Source of the DNA: [Flexibacter] sp. ATCC 35208
GTDB lineage: Bacteria > Bacteroidota > Bacteroidia > Chitinophagales > Chitinophagaceae
Direction of reading: 5' to 3'
Length of the DNA: 64,000 bases
NCBI RefSeq assembly: GCF_001975825.1
Contig: NZ_MTKN01000047.1
Coordinates: forward strand, 1 to 64,000
The position numbers were made by a program, and so were the translations under genes. Each line of letters begins with the position of its first letter. Position 1 is the first letter of the stretch. This document shows positions 35,350 to 44,387 of the stretch, piece by piece. The notes under the pieces are model-generated. The model searched no databases. It was given only the letters and a program-made list of their open reading frames with translations, and was not told the DNA's origin.

Positions 35350-35382
35350 AATAGGCGATACAGTGGTCAGATTAGCTGACGG

Positions 35383-36303
35383 CTATTGCTCCAATATCGC
35401 ATTGAGTACCTGCTGTACTTCACTGGCTGACATGTTTTGGAAGTTGGCTGTTATTTTTTTCTTCCTGAATGTGCTGTCTGGCAATGTAATGTTCACCAGG
35501 TAAAACTCAGACAATGCAGTAGCCACTGTACCGGCTTCTTCGTTGGTAAAGGACAGTTTGGGTTGAAGTAGTTTTCCGCCTTTTGTGACCTGGCCGGCCA
35601 GACCTTTGGTCAGAATCAGGGTATCTGTCAGGGTAGTCAGGCGAACCTTTCCTTCCTGCACGACTACTTTTTCCGTTGTGCCACTGACATTTACATTGAA
35701 TTGGGTACCGAGTACTGTGACCGTGGAGCGTGGCAGCTGTACAATAAATGTACGCTTTTCATCTGGTGAAATAGAAAAATCTGCTGCTCCCTGCGTAAGA
35801 GAAACGCGGCGGTTGGCAAATGCGGGGTCGTATTTTATTACAGTGCCGGGCTGTAGCTGGATGGACGAACCATCTGGCAGGGAAAGGGTATTTTTTATAG
35901 CAGCATGAATAGTAACAGGTTGTTCCACCTTTTGCCAGATCAGGTAACTGGCCACGAGGAATAAAGGGAAACATGCAGCTGCCAGCCATCTGTATCGCCT
36001 TAAAAATGGAGCAGTAACGCCGGGTGCTTCTTCCCGGGTACTGCTCGCAATTTCCCTCTTTAATTCAACAACGTGAGCTGATGTACCAGAAATTTGCTGA
36101 GACAGGGCCTGCCATCCCTGTTCCTTGTCAAAAGGTATAACAGGCATGTTTTCCGTGGCATCCCATAACTGCTTCAGTTCAGCATAAAGCGTACGGTTTG
36201 CTTCGGATTGCTGTAGCCATTGCCCCAGTGCTGCCTGTTTATCTGCGTTTGCAGGGTGTGCCAGACAGTCGATTAAAAATTCCCTTATATCATCAACACT
36301 CAT
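35383..36303 (-). CDS. FecR family anti-sigma / signal-transduction protein
   Basis: A 306-residue FecR-type protein. The cytoplasmic N-terminal part (LIDCLAHPANADKQAALGQWLQ) holds the sigma-binding region. A single membrane helix lies near residue 105 (YRWLAAACFPLFLVASYLIW). The periplasmic FecR domain follows (LPDGSSIQLQPGTVIKYDPA, VTVLGTQFNVNVSG), then a C-terminal DUF4974-like part (FQNMSASEVQQVLNAIL). It senses occupancy of the SusC STN domain and releases the ECF sigma factor upstream. Gap to SusC is 33 bases. Confidence 0.93.
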   Translation of the reverse strand: MSVDDIREFLIDCLAHPANADKQAALGQWLQQSEANRTLYAELKQLWDATENMPVIPFDKEQGWQALSQQISGTSAHVVELKREIASSTREEAPGVTAPFLRRYRWLAAACFPLFLVASYLIWQKVEQPVTIHAAIKNTLSLPDGSSIQLQPGTVIKYDPAFANRRVSLTQGAADFSISPDEKRTFIVQLPRSTVTVLGTQFNVNVSGTTEKVVVQEGKVRLTTLTDTLILTKGLAGQVTKGGKLLQPKLSFTNEEAGTVATALSEFYLVNITLPDSTFRKKKITANFQNMSASEVQQVLNAILEQ

Positions 36304-36349
36304 GATTGTATATTAATTAAGACAATTCAGGATGGAGGTACTTTGATAG

Positions 36350-36907
36350 TTATTTTTCTTTTTTTTCACCCAGCAGGTGGATGCGGAGGTGTTTTAGTGC
36401 GACAGATAGCTGAAAGTAAACGGTATTTAGTGTAATATTCAGTTTTTCAGCGATTTCTGATGGTTCGAGGCCGTTGACCCTGCTTAATAAGAAGATTTCC
36501 CGACAGCGGGGCGCGAGTCCCTGTAAGAGTTGAATCATTTCTTTTTGTAGCAGGATGTAGTCAGCGGTTTCGTATAGGGAGGCCGGATCCGCCTGCCATT
36601 GGAGAATGTCTTCGCTTACGTGACGCGATTGACGTTTTAGCTCATTGATAGAACGGTTGGTGACGGCACGGTACAGGTAGTGCCGGACATTGCCGGTGAT
36701 AGTGAGGGTGGCGCCTTTTTCCCAGAGGTGCACGAATAAGTTGTGGACGAGGTCTTTTGCAAGGTTTTCGTCTTTTACCCAGCGGAAGGCGAGTAGGAAC
36801 AGGTCTTCGCTGTAGGTGAGGTATAGTTGTTGAAAGACTTCCATATTCCGGTCACGGAGGCCTTCGGTAACGATTGCGGCAGAAATGTCAGTTCCGTACC
36901 AGGTCAT
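36350..36907 (-). CDS. ECF-type RNA polymerase sigma factor (SusC/D-linked)
   Basis: A 185-residue extracytoplasmic-function sigma-70 factor. Region 2 is seen as LFLLAFRWVKDENLAKDLVHNLFVHLWEK (about residues 34-62; here split by motif: DENLAKDLVHNLF). Region 4 is LAPRCREIFLLSRVNGLEPSEIAEKL with NITLNTVYFQLSVALKHLR as recognition helix (about 125-175). It is the first gene of the FecR-SusC-SusD set and should activate it. In the 161 bases between it and eutC lies a GC-rich stretch with no clear gene. Confidence 0.94.
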   Translation of the reverse strand: MTWYGTDISAAIVTEGLRDRNMEVFQQLYLTYSEDLFLLAFRWVKDENLAKDLVHNLFVHLWEKGATLTITGNVRHYLYRAVTNRSINELKRQSRHVSEDILQWQADPASLYETADYILLQKEMIQLLQGLAPRCREIFLLSRVNGLEPSEIAEKLNITLNTVYFQLSVALKHLRIHLLGEKKEK

Positions 36908-37068
36908 TTTGATTGTGTCTGGTCAGTAAAATATTAATAATTTTTGATAAACTGCCTGTTTTTTGAGGGGGCCTCCGGCACCATAGAAGAGGAGCTTAGT
37001 TCGGCTGACGCCGTCGGGGCGGGTTCGCGCTAAGACGGTAGGGAAGAGTCGTTTTTTTAAAAAAGATT

Positions 37069-37842
37069 TTATTCCAATAGGCCGGCATTATCTAAACTGG
37101 TATTATCTTTTAATGCAACACCAGTCAACTTTAACCGAATCGCTTCCATTATCAGGTATAAAATTTTCTGCGCGGCTGCCTCATACTGTAACCCCTCCTC
37201 CCTGATATTTGAAATACAATTCCTTGCCTCATCTGTTATACCAGGTTTGGGTGCAAATGTAATATACGCCCCCATGCTATCTGCCGCGCTGAGACCAGGC
37301 CGCTCTCCTATCAGCATCAGGGTCACTTTCGCCTGTAATATCTGGCCCGCTTCGTCACCACTGGCCACTCTTCCCTGTTGCACCATACAAATAGGTGCTA
37401 ATGACAGACCTGCTTTTTTAAATACCGGAATTAATACTTCCAAAAGAGGTTGTGTATGCACATTCATAGCTGTTGCAGACAAGCCATCAGCAAGAATGAT
37501 AGCGACATCTTTATGAAGGTACCTGGAGTCCGTTTTCCCTAATAATGCAATACTATCTTCATCTAATTGTCTGCCTTTATCCGGCCGTTGCAAATATTCA
37601 TGGCGATCCCCAGCTTTGCTGTGTAGCAATAAAACAGGGAGGTGAAAAGGTTGTAGCTGCTCCTGCAAAGTATTGACTGATAGTGCAGAATACACCGCAT
37701 CGCGGGCATGTGCATGCGCCAGTCTGAAATTCAGCACTTCACGTAAAGGTATAGCAGTGCCTGTTCTACCCAATGCAATCCGGGCAGTTGTAAAAGCTTT
37801 CAGCGAAGCCCATGGATCCTGTTCTATTATTTCCTCACTCAT
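37069..37842 (-). CDS. eutC: Ethanolamine ammonia-lyase small subunit
   Basis: A 257-residue EutC. Family motifs are visible: ARIALGRTGTAIPLREVLNFRLAHAHARDAV in the N-terminal part (here the core ARIALGRTGTA), HKDVAIILADGLSATAMN near 125, CMVQQGRVASGDEAGQI near 170 and MLIGERPGLSAADSMGAYIT near 190. With EutB it forms the adenosylcobalamin-dependent lyase that splits ethanolamine into acetaldehyde and ammonia. The start overlaps the eutB stop by 4 bases, a sign of coupled translation. Confidence 0.96.
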   Translation of the reverse strand: MSEEIIEQDPWASLKAFTTARIALGRTGTAIPLREVLNFRLAHAHARDAVYSALSVNTLQEQLQPFHLPVLLLHSKAGDRHEYLQRPDKGRQLDEDSIALLGKTDSRYLHKDVAIILADGLSATAMNVHTQPLLEVLIPVFKKAGLSLAPICMVQQGRVASGDEAGQILQAKVTLMLIGERPGLSAADSMGAYITFAPKPGITDEARNCISNIREEGLQYEAAAQKILYLIMEAIRLKLTGVALKDNTSLDNAGLLE

Positions 37843-39209
37843 ACGTATTTCAGTAATTTATGTGCACTCCCTACCGGTAATAACCCACCACTTTGATTCA
37901 TAATTCCCTGTTGCTGCAACCACTGATCAAACTCCGGCGCAGGTTTCAGCCCCAAAACCTTCCTCGCATACAATGCATCATGAAAGGAGGTAGACTGATA
38001 GTTCAACATGATATCATCCGCCCCAGGCACCCCCATGATGAAGTTACAACCTGCTACCCCTAATAATGTAAGCAGGTTATCCATATCATCCTGATCCGCC
38101 TCTGCATGATTTGTATAGCAAATATCTACACCCATCGGCAATCCCAACAACTTGCCGCAAAAATGATCTTCCAATGCCGCACGGATGATCTGTTTTCCAT
38201 CAAATAAATATTCAGGTCCGATAAAGCCGACCACTGTATTTACTAACAACGGCGAAAATTTACGCGCCACCGCATATGCTCTTACTTCGCAGGTTTGCTG
38301 GTCCACCCCTCCATGCGCATTTGCAGATAAGGCGCTCCCCTGCCCTGTTTCAAAGTACATCAGGTTATTGCCTGCTGTTCCTCTCTGCAATGATAATCCT
38401 GCTTCATATGCTTCCTGCAATAGTGAAAGATGGATACCAAAACTACTATTCGTCTGCTCAGTACCACCGATTGACTGAAACACCAGATCCACAGGTGCAC
38501 TTTGCATGATCTGCAATGCCGTCGTCACATGACAAAGCACACAGGATTGCGTAGGAATTTCAAATTGCTGCCGCAACTGATCCAGCATTTTCAATAAGGT
38601 GATTACGGCCTGCGGACTATCCGTAGCCGGGTTGATACCTATCACCGCATCCCCACTTCCATACAATAATCCATCTATGATACTGGCCGCTATTCCTTTA
38701 GGATCATCTGTATTATGGTTGGGTTGTAAACGCACAGAGAGATGGCCTTTCAACCCGATCGTATTTCTGAATTTAGTCACCACCTCACACTTCTTTGCCA
38801 CACTGATCAGATCCTGGTTCCGCATCAACTTCGACACAGCCGCCACCATTTCTGGCGTAATCCCAGGGGCTAATTGCTGCAAGGTGAATGTATCCGCATG
38901 ATCACCCAATAACCAATCCCGAAACTGCCCTACTGTAAAATGACTGACCAAAGCAAATGCATCCGCATCATGCGAATCAATGATCAAACGGGTGATTTCA
39001 TCTTTCTCATAAGGAATCACAACCTCTTGCAGGAACGTCTTCAATGGTACATCTGCCAATGCCATCTGTGCCGCTACCCGCTCCTCTGCACTATCTGCAC
39101 ACAGCCCTGCCAGCGCATCGCCGGAACGGAAAGGCGTCGCCCTCGCCAATAAGGTGCGCAAATCACTGAACGCGTAATTTGTATGCTGAATCGTATGCCG
39201 GTAACTCAT
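37839..39209 (-). CDS. eutB: Ethanolamine ammonia-lyase large subunit
   Basis: A 456-residue EutB, the usual length. It forms the TIM barrel holding the cobalamin and substrate sites. Family motifs: SVRLQPNHNTDDPKGIAASI (about 170), GDAVIGINPATDS (about 195), IGGTEQTNSSFGI (about 250) and MGVDICYTNHAEADQDDMD (about 350). It needs adenosylcobalamin, whose supply genes are not in the window, and no cobalamin riboswitch is seen upstream. It overlaps both neighbours by 4 bases, in an operon eat-eutB-eutC. Confidence 0.97.
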   Translation of the reverse strand: MSYRHTIQHTNYAFSDLRTLLARATPFRSGDALAGLCADSAEERVAAQMALADVPLKTFLQEVVIPYEKDEITRLIIDSHDADAFALVSHFTVGQFRDWLLGDHADTFTLQQLAPGITPEMVAAVSKLMRNQDLISVAKKCEVVTKFRNTIGLKGHLSVRLQPNHNTDDPKGIAASIIDGLLYGSGDAVIGINPATDSPQAVITLLKMLDQLRQQFEIPTQSCVLCHVTTALQIMQSAPVDLVFQSIGGTEQTNSSFGIHLSLLQEAYEAGLSLQRGTAGNNLMYFETGQGSALSANAHGGVDQQTCEVRAYAVARKFSPLLVNTVVGFIGPEYLFDGKQIIRAALEDHFCGKLLGLPMGVDICYTNHAEADQDDMDNLLTLLGVAGCNFIMGVPGADDIMLNYQSTSFHDALYARKVLGLKPAPEFDQWLQQQGIMNQSGGLLPVGSAHKLLKYV

Positions 39210-40522
39210 GAAATCAGGTTTATGACGGCTTGATGTTTATGTCTGCCCATCCCTATAAATATAAGTAATGCCACCACCAAACCGGCGAAAAAGATCAAAC
39301 TTAACATTGGATAAGTGTAAATGATGGCAACCAAAGAAACGATCGAAAGGAACAATGCAATACCCGGAAACCAGGGATATAATGGTGCTTTGTAAGGGCG
39401 GTCTAAAGCTGGTTCTTTATCTCTTAATATAAACAGGCTGATCATACTCAGGATGTACATCACCAGGGCACCCATTACGGACAATATAACCAACTGATCC
39501 GTTTTCCCCATATACAATGCGAACACACCTAACAGCCCACCTATTACCAGGGATATATAAGGAGCTTTCCGACGCGGACTTAAGGTCGACATAAAAGCCG
39601 GCAAATACCCCGCACGCCCCAATGCAAACAATTGCCTGGAATAACTGATGATGATTCCATTGAATGAAGCAATCAGGCCAAATAAACCGATGCCTGCAAA
39701 GAGTTTCGTGATTCCATTTTGTTTGCCTAACACGACCCCAATCGCCTCCGGCAATGGATAATCTATGGCAGACAACGATTTCCAGTCTGTTATGCCCCCG
39801 GTAAACACCATCACTGCTATCGCCAGCAGCATCAGGGTCAGGATGGCAGAAATGTACCCTTTCGGGATGTTCCGGTGCGGGTCCTTTACTTCCTCCGCTA
39901 CCATCGCAATCCCTTCTATACACACATACAGCCAGATGGCAAATGGCAGGGCATTGAACACCCCCCTCCAACCAAAAGGCATGGCATCATGGAGAAAATT
40001 GGATGTCTTGAAATGGGGGCCTACAATCCCAAGGTAGATCAGTAATTCCACCACCGCCAATAAGGTGATTATCAAAGAAAATAAGGCTGACTCCTTGATA
40101 CCTAATAAATTGACCACCGTCAAAAGTATATAAAAAGCCACCCCACTCCCCAACACCGGCAATGCCGGATGTAAGAAATGCAGGTAGTTTCCCAGCGCCA
40201 ATGCAATCGCCGGCGTGGCCAGCAAAAACTCCACTGCTGTCGCATAGCCCGCTATCAATCCGCCAATTGGCCCCATGGCCCTATGCGTATAGGTAAAAGG
40301 CCCGCCTGCCTGCGGGATAGAGGTTGTCAATTCCGTAAAACTGAATATAAATGTAATATAGAGCAGGGTAATGACCAGCGTTGCAATGAGAAAGCCAATG
40401 GTACCGGCTACCCCCCAGCCATAATTCCACCCGAAGTACTCTCCGGATATCACTAATCCAACACCAATAGCCCACAAATGAATGGGCCTGATCACTTTTT
40501 TTAACGAATGCGAAGACGACAT
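39206..40522 (-). CDS. eat: Ethanolamine permease (APC superfamily)
   Basis: A 438-residue permease with about 12 membrane helices of the APC superfamily. The N-terminal VGLVISGEYFGWNYGWG and the later PQAGGPFTYTHRAMGPIGG match ethanolamine permeases (Eat). The helices that follow show the typical glycine-rich unwound segments. It imports ethanolamine for EutBC, whose genes follow with a 4-base overlap. It is the first gene of the operon. Regulation is not visible; no EutR-like gene is adjacent. Confidence 0.93.
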   Translation of the reverse strand: MSSSHSLKKVIRPIHLWAIGVGLVISGEYFGWNYGWGVAGTIGFLIATLVITLLYITFIFSFTELTTSIPQAGGPFTYTHRAMGPIGGLIAGYATAVEFLLATPAIALALGNYLHFLHPALPVLGSGVAFYILLTVVNLLGIKESALFSLIITLLAVVELLIYLGIVGPHFKTSNFLHDAMPFGWRGVFNALPFAIWLYVCIEGIAMVAEEVKDPHRNIPKGYISAILTLMLLAIAVMVFTGGITDWKSLSAIDYPLPEAIGVVLGKQNGITKLFAGIGLFGLIASFNGIIISYSRQLFALGRAGYLPAFMSTLSPRRKAPYISLVIGGLLGVFALYMGKTDQLVILSVMGALVMYILSMISLFILRDKEPALDRPYKAPLYPWFPGIALFLSIVSLVAIIYTYPMLSLIFFAGLVVALLIFIGMGRHKHQAVINLIS

Positions 40523-40589
40523 AACAGAACACTACCTTTTGATGAAAAAAGAATGTTCCCAAATCCCTGAAGTGCGCTTAAGATACAAA

Positions 40590-40622
40590 TAAAAATGGGA
40601 CCAGGTATACCCCGGCCCCATT
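40590..40622 (-). terminator. Terminator of tricorn-like gene
   Basis: In the leftward direction GGGGCCGGG pairs with CCTGGTCCC (two G-U pairs) around GTATA and is followed by ATTTTTATTTG. It lies 25 bases after the tricorn-like gene's stop and before the eat promoter. Confidence 0.7.
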
Positions 40623-40646
40623 ATACTTAAATAAAAAAACGACGAC

Positions 40647-43600
40647 TTATTTTATTTCCTGCAGCATTTCTTTCACTGCCGCTTCCAGTTGAGCATCCTT
40701 GCCACTCATTTCTTCTTCATATTTCAATGGTACCCTGATATCAGGCTCTACCTGTAAGTTCTCGGTAGGACGGCCTTCTTTACCAATTGTGGCAATCATT
40801 GGTATACCAAAAATGATGGTCGGGTCTATCTGTCTTTCCCACCATACAGCAGTACCCGTACCAGCTACAGGCATACCTACCAGTTTACCCAAACCATTCT
40901 GCTTGTACACGTATGGGAAGATAAAGGCATCGCTATAGTTGCCTTCACTCATGATCACACAGCTAGGGCGTGTCCATCTATCCAGCGGTTCAGCACCTTC
41001 TACCTTTTCCATCTGCGGAGCAAAGGTCAGGTATTGCTTACCACTCAGGAAGGTATTCAGGTCATTGTGCAACCATCCACCCCCATTGAAACGGGTGTCT
41101 ACGATCAAGGCTTTTTTGCCTCTGTTACGGCCCATTACTTCATCGTATACAGAACGGTAGCTGGCATCATTCATAGACTGTACATGTACATAGCCTACTT
41201 TGCCATCACTCAGTTTGTCTACCATATCCTGCATCCTGGCCACCCAGCGTTTGTACATCAGCTCAGTTTCTTCACCTGCTGCAAATGGGATGACTGTTTC
41301 TTCCCAACGCTCCTGCGAACCAGGGTTGTACAAGCTTAACAACACATTATCCCCTGTTTTGCGGTTCAGGAAAGTTGCCCAGTCTACATCAGGCGTAACC
41401 GTTTCGCCATCGATCTTTTCGATCACCACGCCTTTTTTGATCTTGCTCTTAGCTTTATCAGAAGGACCACCAGGTATTACCTCATCTATCTTCAGACCGC
41501 TGCCTGTAAAGGTTTCGTCGTACAGCAATCCAAGAGATGCTGTTGCATCGCCCTCTGGTGCAGATGGATAATAACGACCACCTGTGTGTGACGCATTCAG
41601 TTCTCCCAGCAGTTCGCTCAGGATCTCCTGGAAGTCGTAGTTATCGCTGATGTGTGGCAGGAAACGCGCATAGTTCTTTGCATACATTTCCCAGTCTACG
41701 TTATGCAGTTTTGGATCGTAGAATTTATCTTTCACTTCCTTCCATGCGTGTTCATAGATATATGCTCTTTCGCTGGCGGGGTTCCAGTTGAACTCTGTAC
41801 TGATGCTTACGGGTGTGATCTTACCGGAGGTGGCATCTACTTTTACTACGCTACCTCTGTTGCTTACGAACAGGGTATTACCATCTTTGCTCAATACGAT
41901 ATCACCGGATGTACCACCGAGTTTAGCAAGGATCTTTGTTTCGCCGGTGCGTGGTTCTGTTACCCACAGGTCGTATCCCTTTTCAAATGAAGCCATGTAA
42001 TACAGTTTGCTGGCATCTTTGTTCAGCACATAGTCACTGATACTTGCACTGTTGATAGTGAGACGAACTTTCCTGTTTTCAAGGTTGTCGAAGTCCGGTT
42101 TGAAAGGAGTTTTGGAAACAGTATCCTTTTTTGTAGCAGCTGTATCATCCTTCAGCAGGTTGAACTGATCTTTGGATAATTTGAAACGATCGTATGCTTC
42201 CTGATCTAAGAACACAGCATAAATATCTTTCTCCTTGCTACCTTGTCTGGCAAGAGAACGACGACCATTAGCGTTACTCAGGTAGAGCAACATTTTACCG
42301 TCTTGTGAGAACTTATTACCTTCTTCACCGAAACCGCTCATTACAGGGTAAATGGCTTTACCATTGCCATCGGCAGGGATCATCGCTGCATTGCTTACAT
42401 CAAAATAACCCTGCTGATCTTCGGTCACAATATACTTACCATCGGGGCTCCAGGCAAAATCCCAGTCTTCGTCAGAGTAAGAATGATTGCGGCCTTTCGG
42501 TAAGATGGTACGACTCTTTTTAGCAGCAAGGTTGTATACCTTCAGGATATTTCTATCTTCTACATAAGCCACTTCTTTTCCATCAGGAGAAAATACCGGC
42601 TGGAACTCTGTAGCTGCAGTAGCTACCAGCGGTTCTTCGTTCACCAGTGTTGCACTGAAGAAATAATTTTCTGCTGGTCTTGTCAGGGTTGCTTTGTACA
42701 GATCCCAGTTGCCATTACGCTCTGCGGCATACACCAGTGTTTTGCCATCAGGTGACCAGCTAAGGCCACGCTCCTGTGTAGGCGTATTCGTAATACGGCG
42801 GGTCATGTTATTTTCCACGCTGCTTACAAATACTTCACCCCTTGCTATGAAGGCCATCTGTTTGCCATCAGGACTCATTCTGAACTGTGTGACATTGCCA
42901 TTGACAGGCAGGTGTTTTACCACTGCTGCACGGCCATCATTCAGTACCTGGATGGATAGTTTCTTAGGCTCCTGCCCTTCTTTCAGGGTGTAGATTTCAC
43001 CATTGTAAGAAAAGCAAAGGATGCTATTATCAGCGATGGATAAATGACGTACAGGATGTTTGTCAAAATGCGTCAGTTGTTTCATTTCACCTTTGGTGGT
43101 CAAAGAAGCTTTGAACAGGTTTTGTGAAATGCCGCCTTTCTCACTCAGGTAGTACAGCTGGTCGTTTGCACCCAGTACAGGTTCCCTGTCTTCGCCTTCG
43201 TAAGTAGAGAGCTGGTTGTATGACTTATTCTTTATATCGTACACCCATATATCGCGGGTTACGCTGCTGGTGTGGTGTTTGCGCAAAGGATCTTCGTATC
43301 CTTTCCTGTCCTGGAAAACGATCTGGTCACCTTTGGCAGAATAATGTGCATTGTCCGCACCCGCAGACGTCACCAATATTGAGCGGCCACCGGTTACGGG
43401 TACAGTATAGAGGTTATTGAACAACCTGACACTAAAGCGGATATCTGAAGCCGGCGCATTGCGGGGGCTACCAAATAATACCTGTTTATTATCAGGCGTA
43501 AAGTCGTAAGGATAATCAGCAGTGCTGTTGTAAGTAAGGCGTACCGGATTGCCGCCCATGGCTGGCATTACGAATACGTCGAAGTTCCCATTCCGGTCGC

Positions 43601-43844
43601 TGGCAAAAGCGATTTGCTTACCATCATGACTCCATACCGGCATCATGTCGTGTGCTTCGTGAATGGTGAGCGGTACAGCAATGCCCCCATTGACATCCAC
43701 CCTGTAAATATCTCCTTTGTACCCAAATGCAATGGTCTTACCATCGGGAGAGATGGCGGGATAACGTAGCCATAGTGCATTGTCCTGGGCATAGGTTGCC
43801 AGGGTCATACAGCAGGCTGAAAAAGCAAGCAGTAATTTTTTCAT
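40647..43844 (-). CDS. Secreted tricorn-like S41 protease
   Basis: A protein of 1065 residues. The frame is open from 43907, but the ATG at 43844 starts a clear signal peptide (MKKLLLAFSACCMTLATYAQ). Two beta-propellers follow: WD40/PD40-like repeats such as SPDGKTIAFGYKGDIYRVD and WSHDGKQIAFASDRNGNFDV (about 25-330), then a second propeller to about 690. The tricorn core, a PDZ domain (about 745-830, LKIDEVIPGGPSDKAKS) and an S41 peptidase domain follow, with the Ser in MSEGNYSDAF near 970 and VDTRFNGGGW near 920. It degrades peptides, here in the periplasm rather than the cytosol. No partner tricorn factors are nearby. A single-gene unit. Confidence 0.92.
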   Translation of the reverse strand: MKKLLLAFSACCMTLATYAQDNALWLRYPAISPDGKTIAFGYKGDIYRVDVNGGIAVPLTIHEAHDMMPVWSHDGKQIAFASDRNGNFDVFVMPAMGGNPVRLTYNSTADYPYDFTPDNKQVLFGSPRNAPASDIRFSVRLFNNLYTVPVTGGRSILVTSAGADNAHYSAKGDQIVFQDRKGYEDPLRKHHTSSVTRDIWVYDIKNKSYNQLSTYEGEDREPVLGANDQLYYLSEKGGISQNLFKASLTTKGEMKQLTHFDKHPVRHLSIADNSILCFSYNGEIYTLKEGQEPKKLSIQVLNDGRAAVVKHLPVNGNVTQFRMSPDGKQMAFIARGEVFVSSVENNMTRRITNTPTQERGLSWSPDGKTLVYAAERNGNWDLYKATLTRPAENYFFSATLVNEEPLVATAATEFQPVFSPDGKEVAYVEDRNILKVYNLAAKKSRTILPKGRNHSYSDEDWDFAWSPDGKYIVTEDQQGYFDVSNAAMIPADGNGKAIYPVMSGFGEEGNKFSQDGKMLLYLSNANGRRSLARQGSKEKDIYAVFLDQEAYDRFKLSKDQFNLLKDDTAATKKDTVSKTPFKPDFDNLENRKVRLTINSASISDYVLNKDASKLYYMASFEKGYDLWVTEPRTGETKILAKLGGTSGDIVLSKDGNTLFVSNRGSVVKVDATSGKITPVSISTEFNWNPASERAYIYEHAWKEVKDKFYDPKLHNVDWEMYAKNYARFLPHISDNYDFQEILSELLGELNASHTGGRYYPSAPEGDATASLGLLYDETFTGSGLKIDEVIPGGPSDKAKSKIKKGVVIEKIDGETVTPDVDWATFLNRKTGDNVLLSLYNPGSQERWEETVIPFAAGEETELMYKRWVARMQDMVDKLSDGKVGYVHVQSMNDASYRSVYDEVMGRNRGKKALIVDTRFNGGGWLHNDLNTFLSGKQYLTFAPQMEKVEGAEPLDRWTRPSCVIMSEGNYSDAFIFPYVYKQNGLGKLVGMPVAGTGTAVWWERQIDPTIIFGIPMIATIGKEGRPTENLQVEPDIRVPLKYEEEMSGKDAQLEAAVKEMLQEIK

Positions 43845-43934
43845 ATAAAATGGCGATTCAGATTGTTGTTTATCCTTTAAAGGTAACAATTGATGAGCTG
43901 GCGCCACTAAATAACTGGATAAAAGGCAACAAGC

Positions 43935-44387
43935 CTACAGCAAGGGTTTCTGCAGACATACACTGTTCTCCATCTGCTCGTAAGGCGGGTATTTATCCAT
44001 GAATGTATAACCGGATTTTTGATAGAGGGCGATGGCTTCCGGCTGACGAATGCCGGTTTCCAGTACGGCACGGGAAAAACCCTCAGAGATGGCCCAGGTT
44101 TCCAGCTCTTTTAAGATGGCGTACGCAATGCCCTGACCACGATGGGTATTATGTACGAACATGCGCTTGATTTCGATCGTATTTGTGTCAAACTGGCGAA
44201 AACAGGCACAACCTACCGGCAGCGCATCTACATATGCGACTACAACGGTAGGTATGTTTTTAACTTTATCGAGGACTTCGTAATCCTGTTGTACTTCAGG
44301 ATACCTGATCCATAAATCTTTGTCAAGGGCAATTATCAGCTCCTGAAAATGAGGATCATCACTGTGCGTTCTTTTGAGTCTTAGCAT
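43935..44387 (-). CDS. GNAT family N-acetyltransferase
   Basis: A 150-residue acetyltransferase. Motif A is KRMFVHNTHRGQGIAYAILKE (the core HRGQGIAYAIL near residue 88), then AISEGFSRAVLETGIRQPEA and LYQKSGYTFMDKYPPY, typical of small GNATs acting on amino acids or small amines. Its 5' end overlaps the 3' end of the permease gene by 29 bases in another frame, so the two are translated from one transcript. Substrate unknown. Confidence 0.87.
   Translation of the reverse strand: MLRLKRTHSDDPHFQELIIALDKDLWIRYPEVQQDYEVLDKVKNIPTVVVAYVDALPVGCACFRQFDTNTIEIKRMFVHNTHRGQGIAYAILKELETWAISEGFSRAVLETGIRQPEAIALYQKSGYTFMDKYPPYEQMENSVCLQKPLL

Noticed and set aside
36908-37068. GC-rich stretch between eutC and the sigma factor gene
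   Set aside because: It can fold (CTTAG/CTAAG and GACGGCGTC), but no clean terminator or known RNA motif is visible.
40523-40646. Possible cobalamin riboswitch before the ethanolamine operon
   Set aside because: The leader is only 124 bases, most of it the preceding gene's terminator, and no B12-box is seen.
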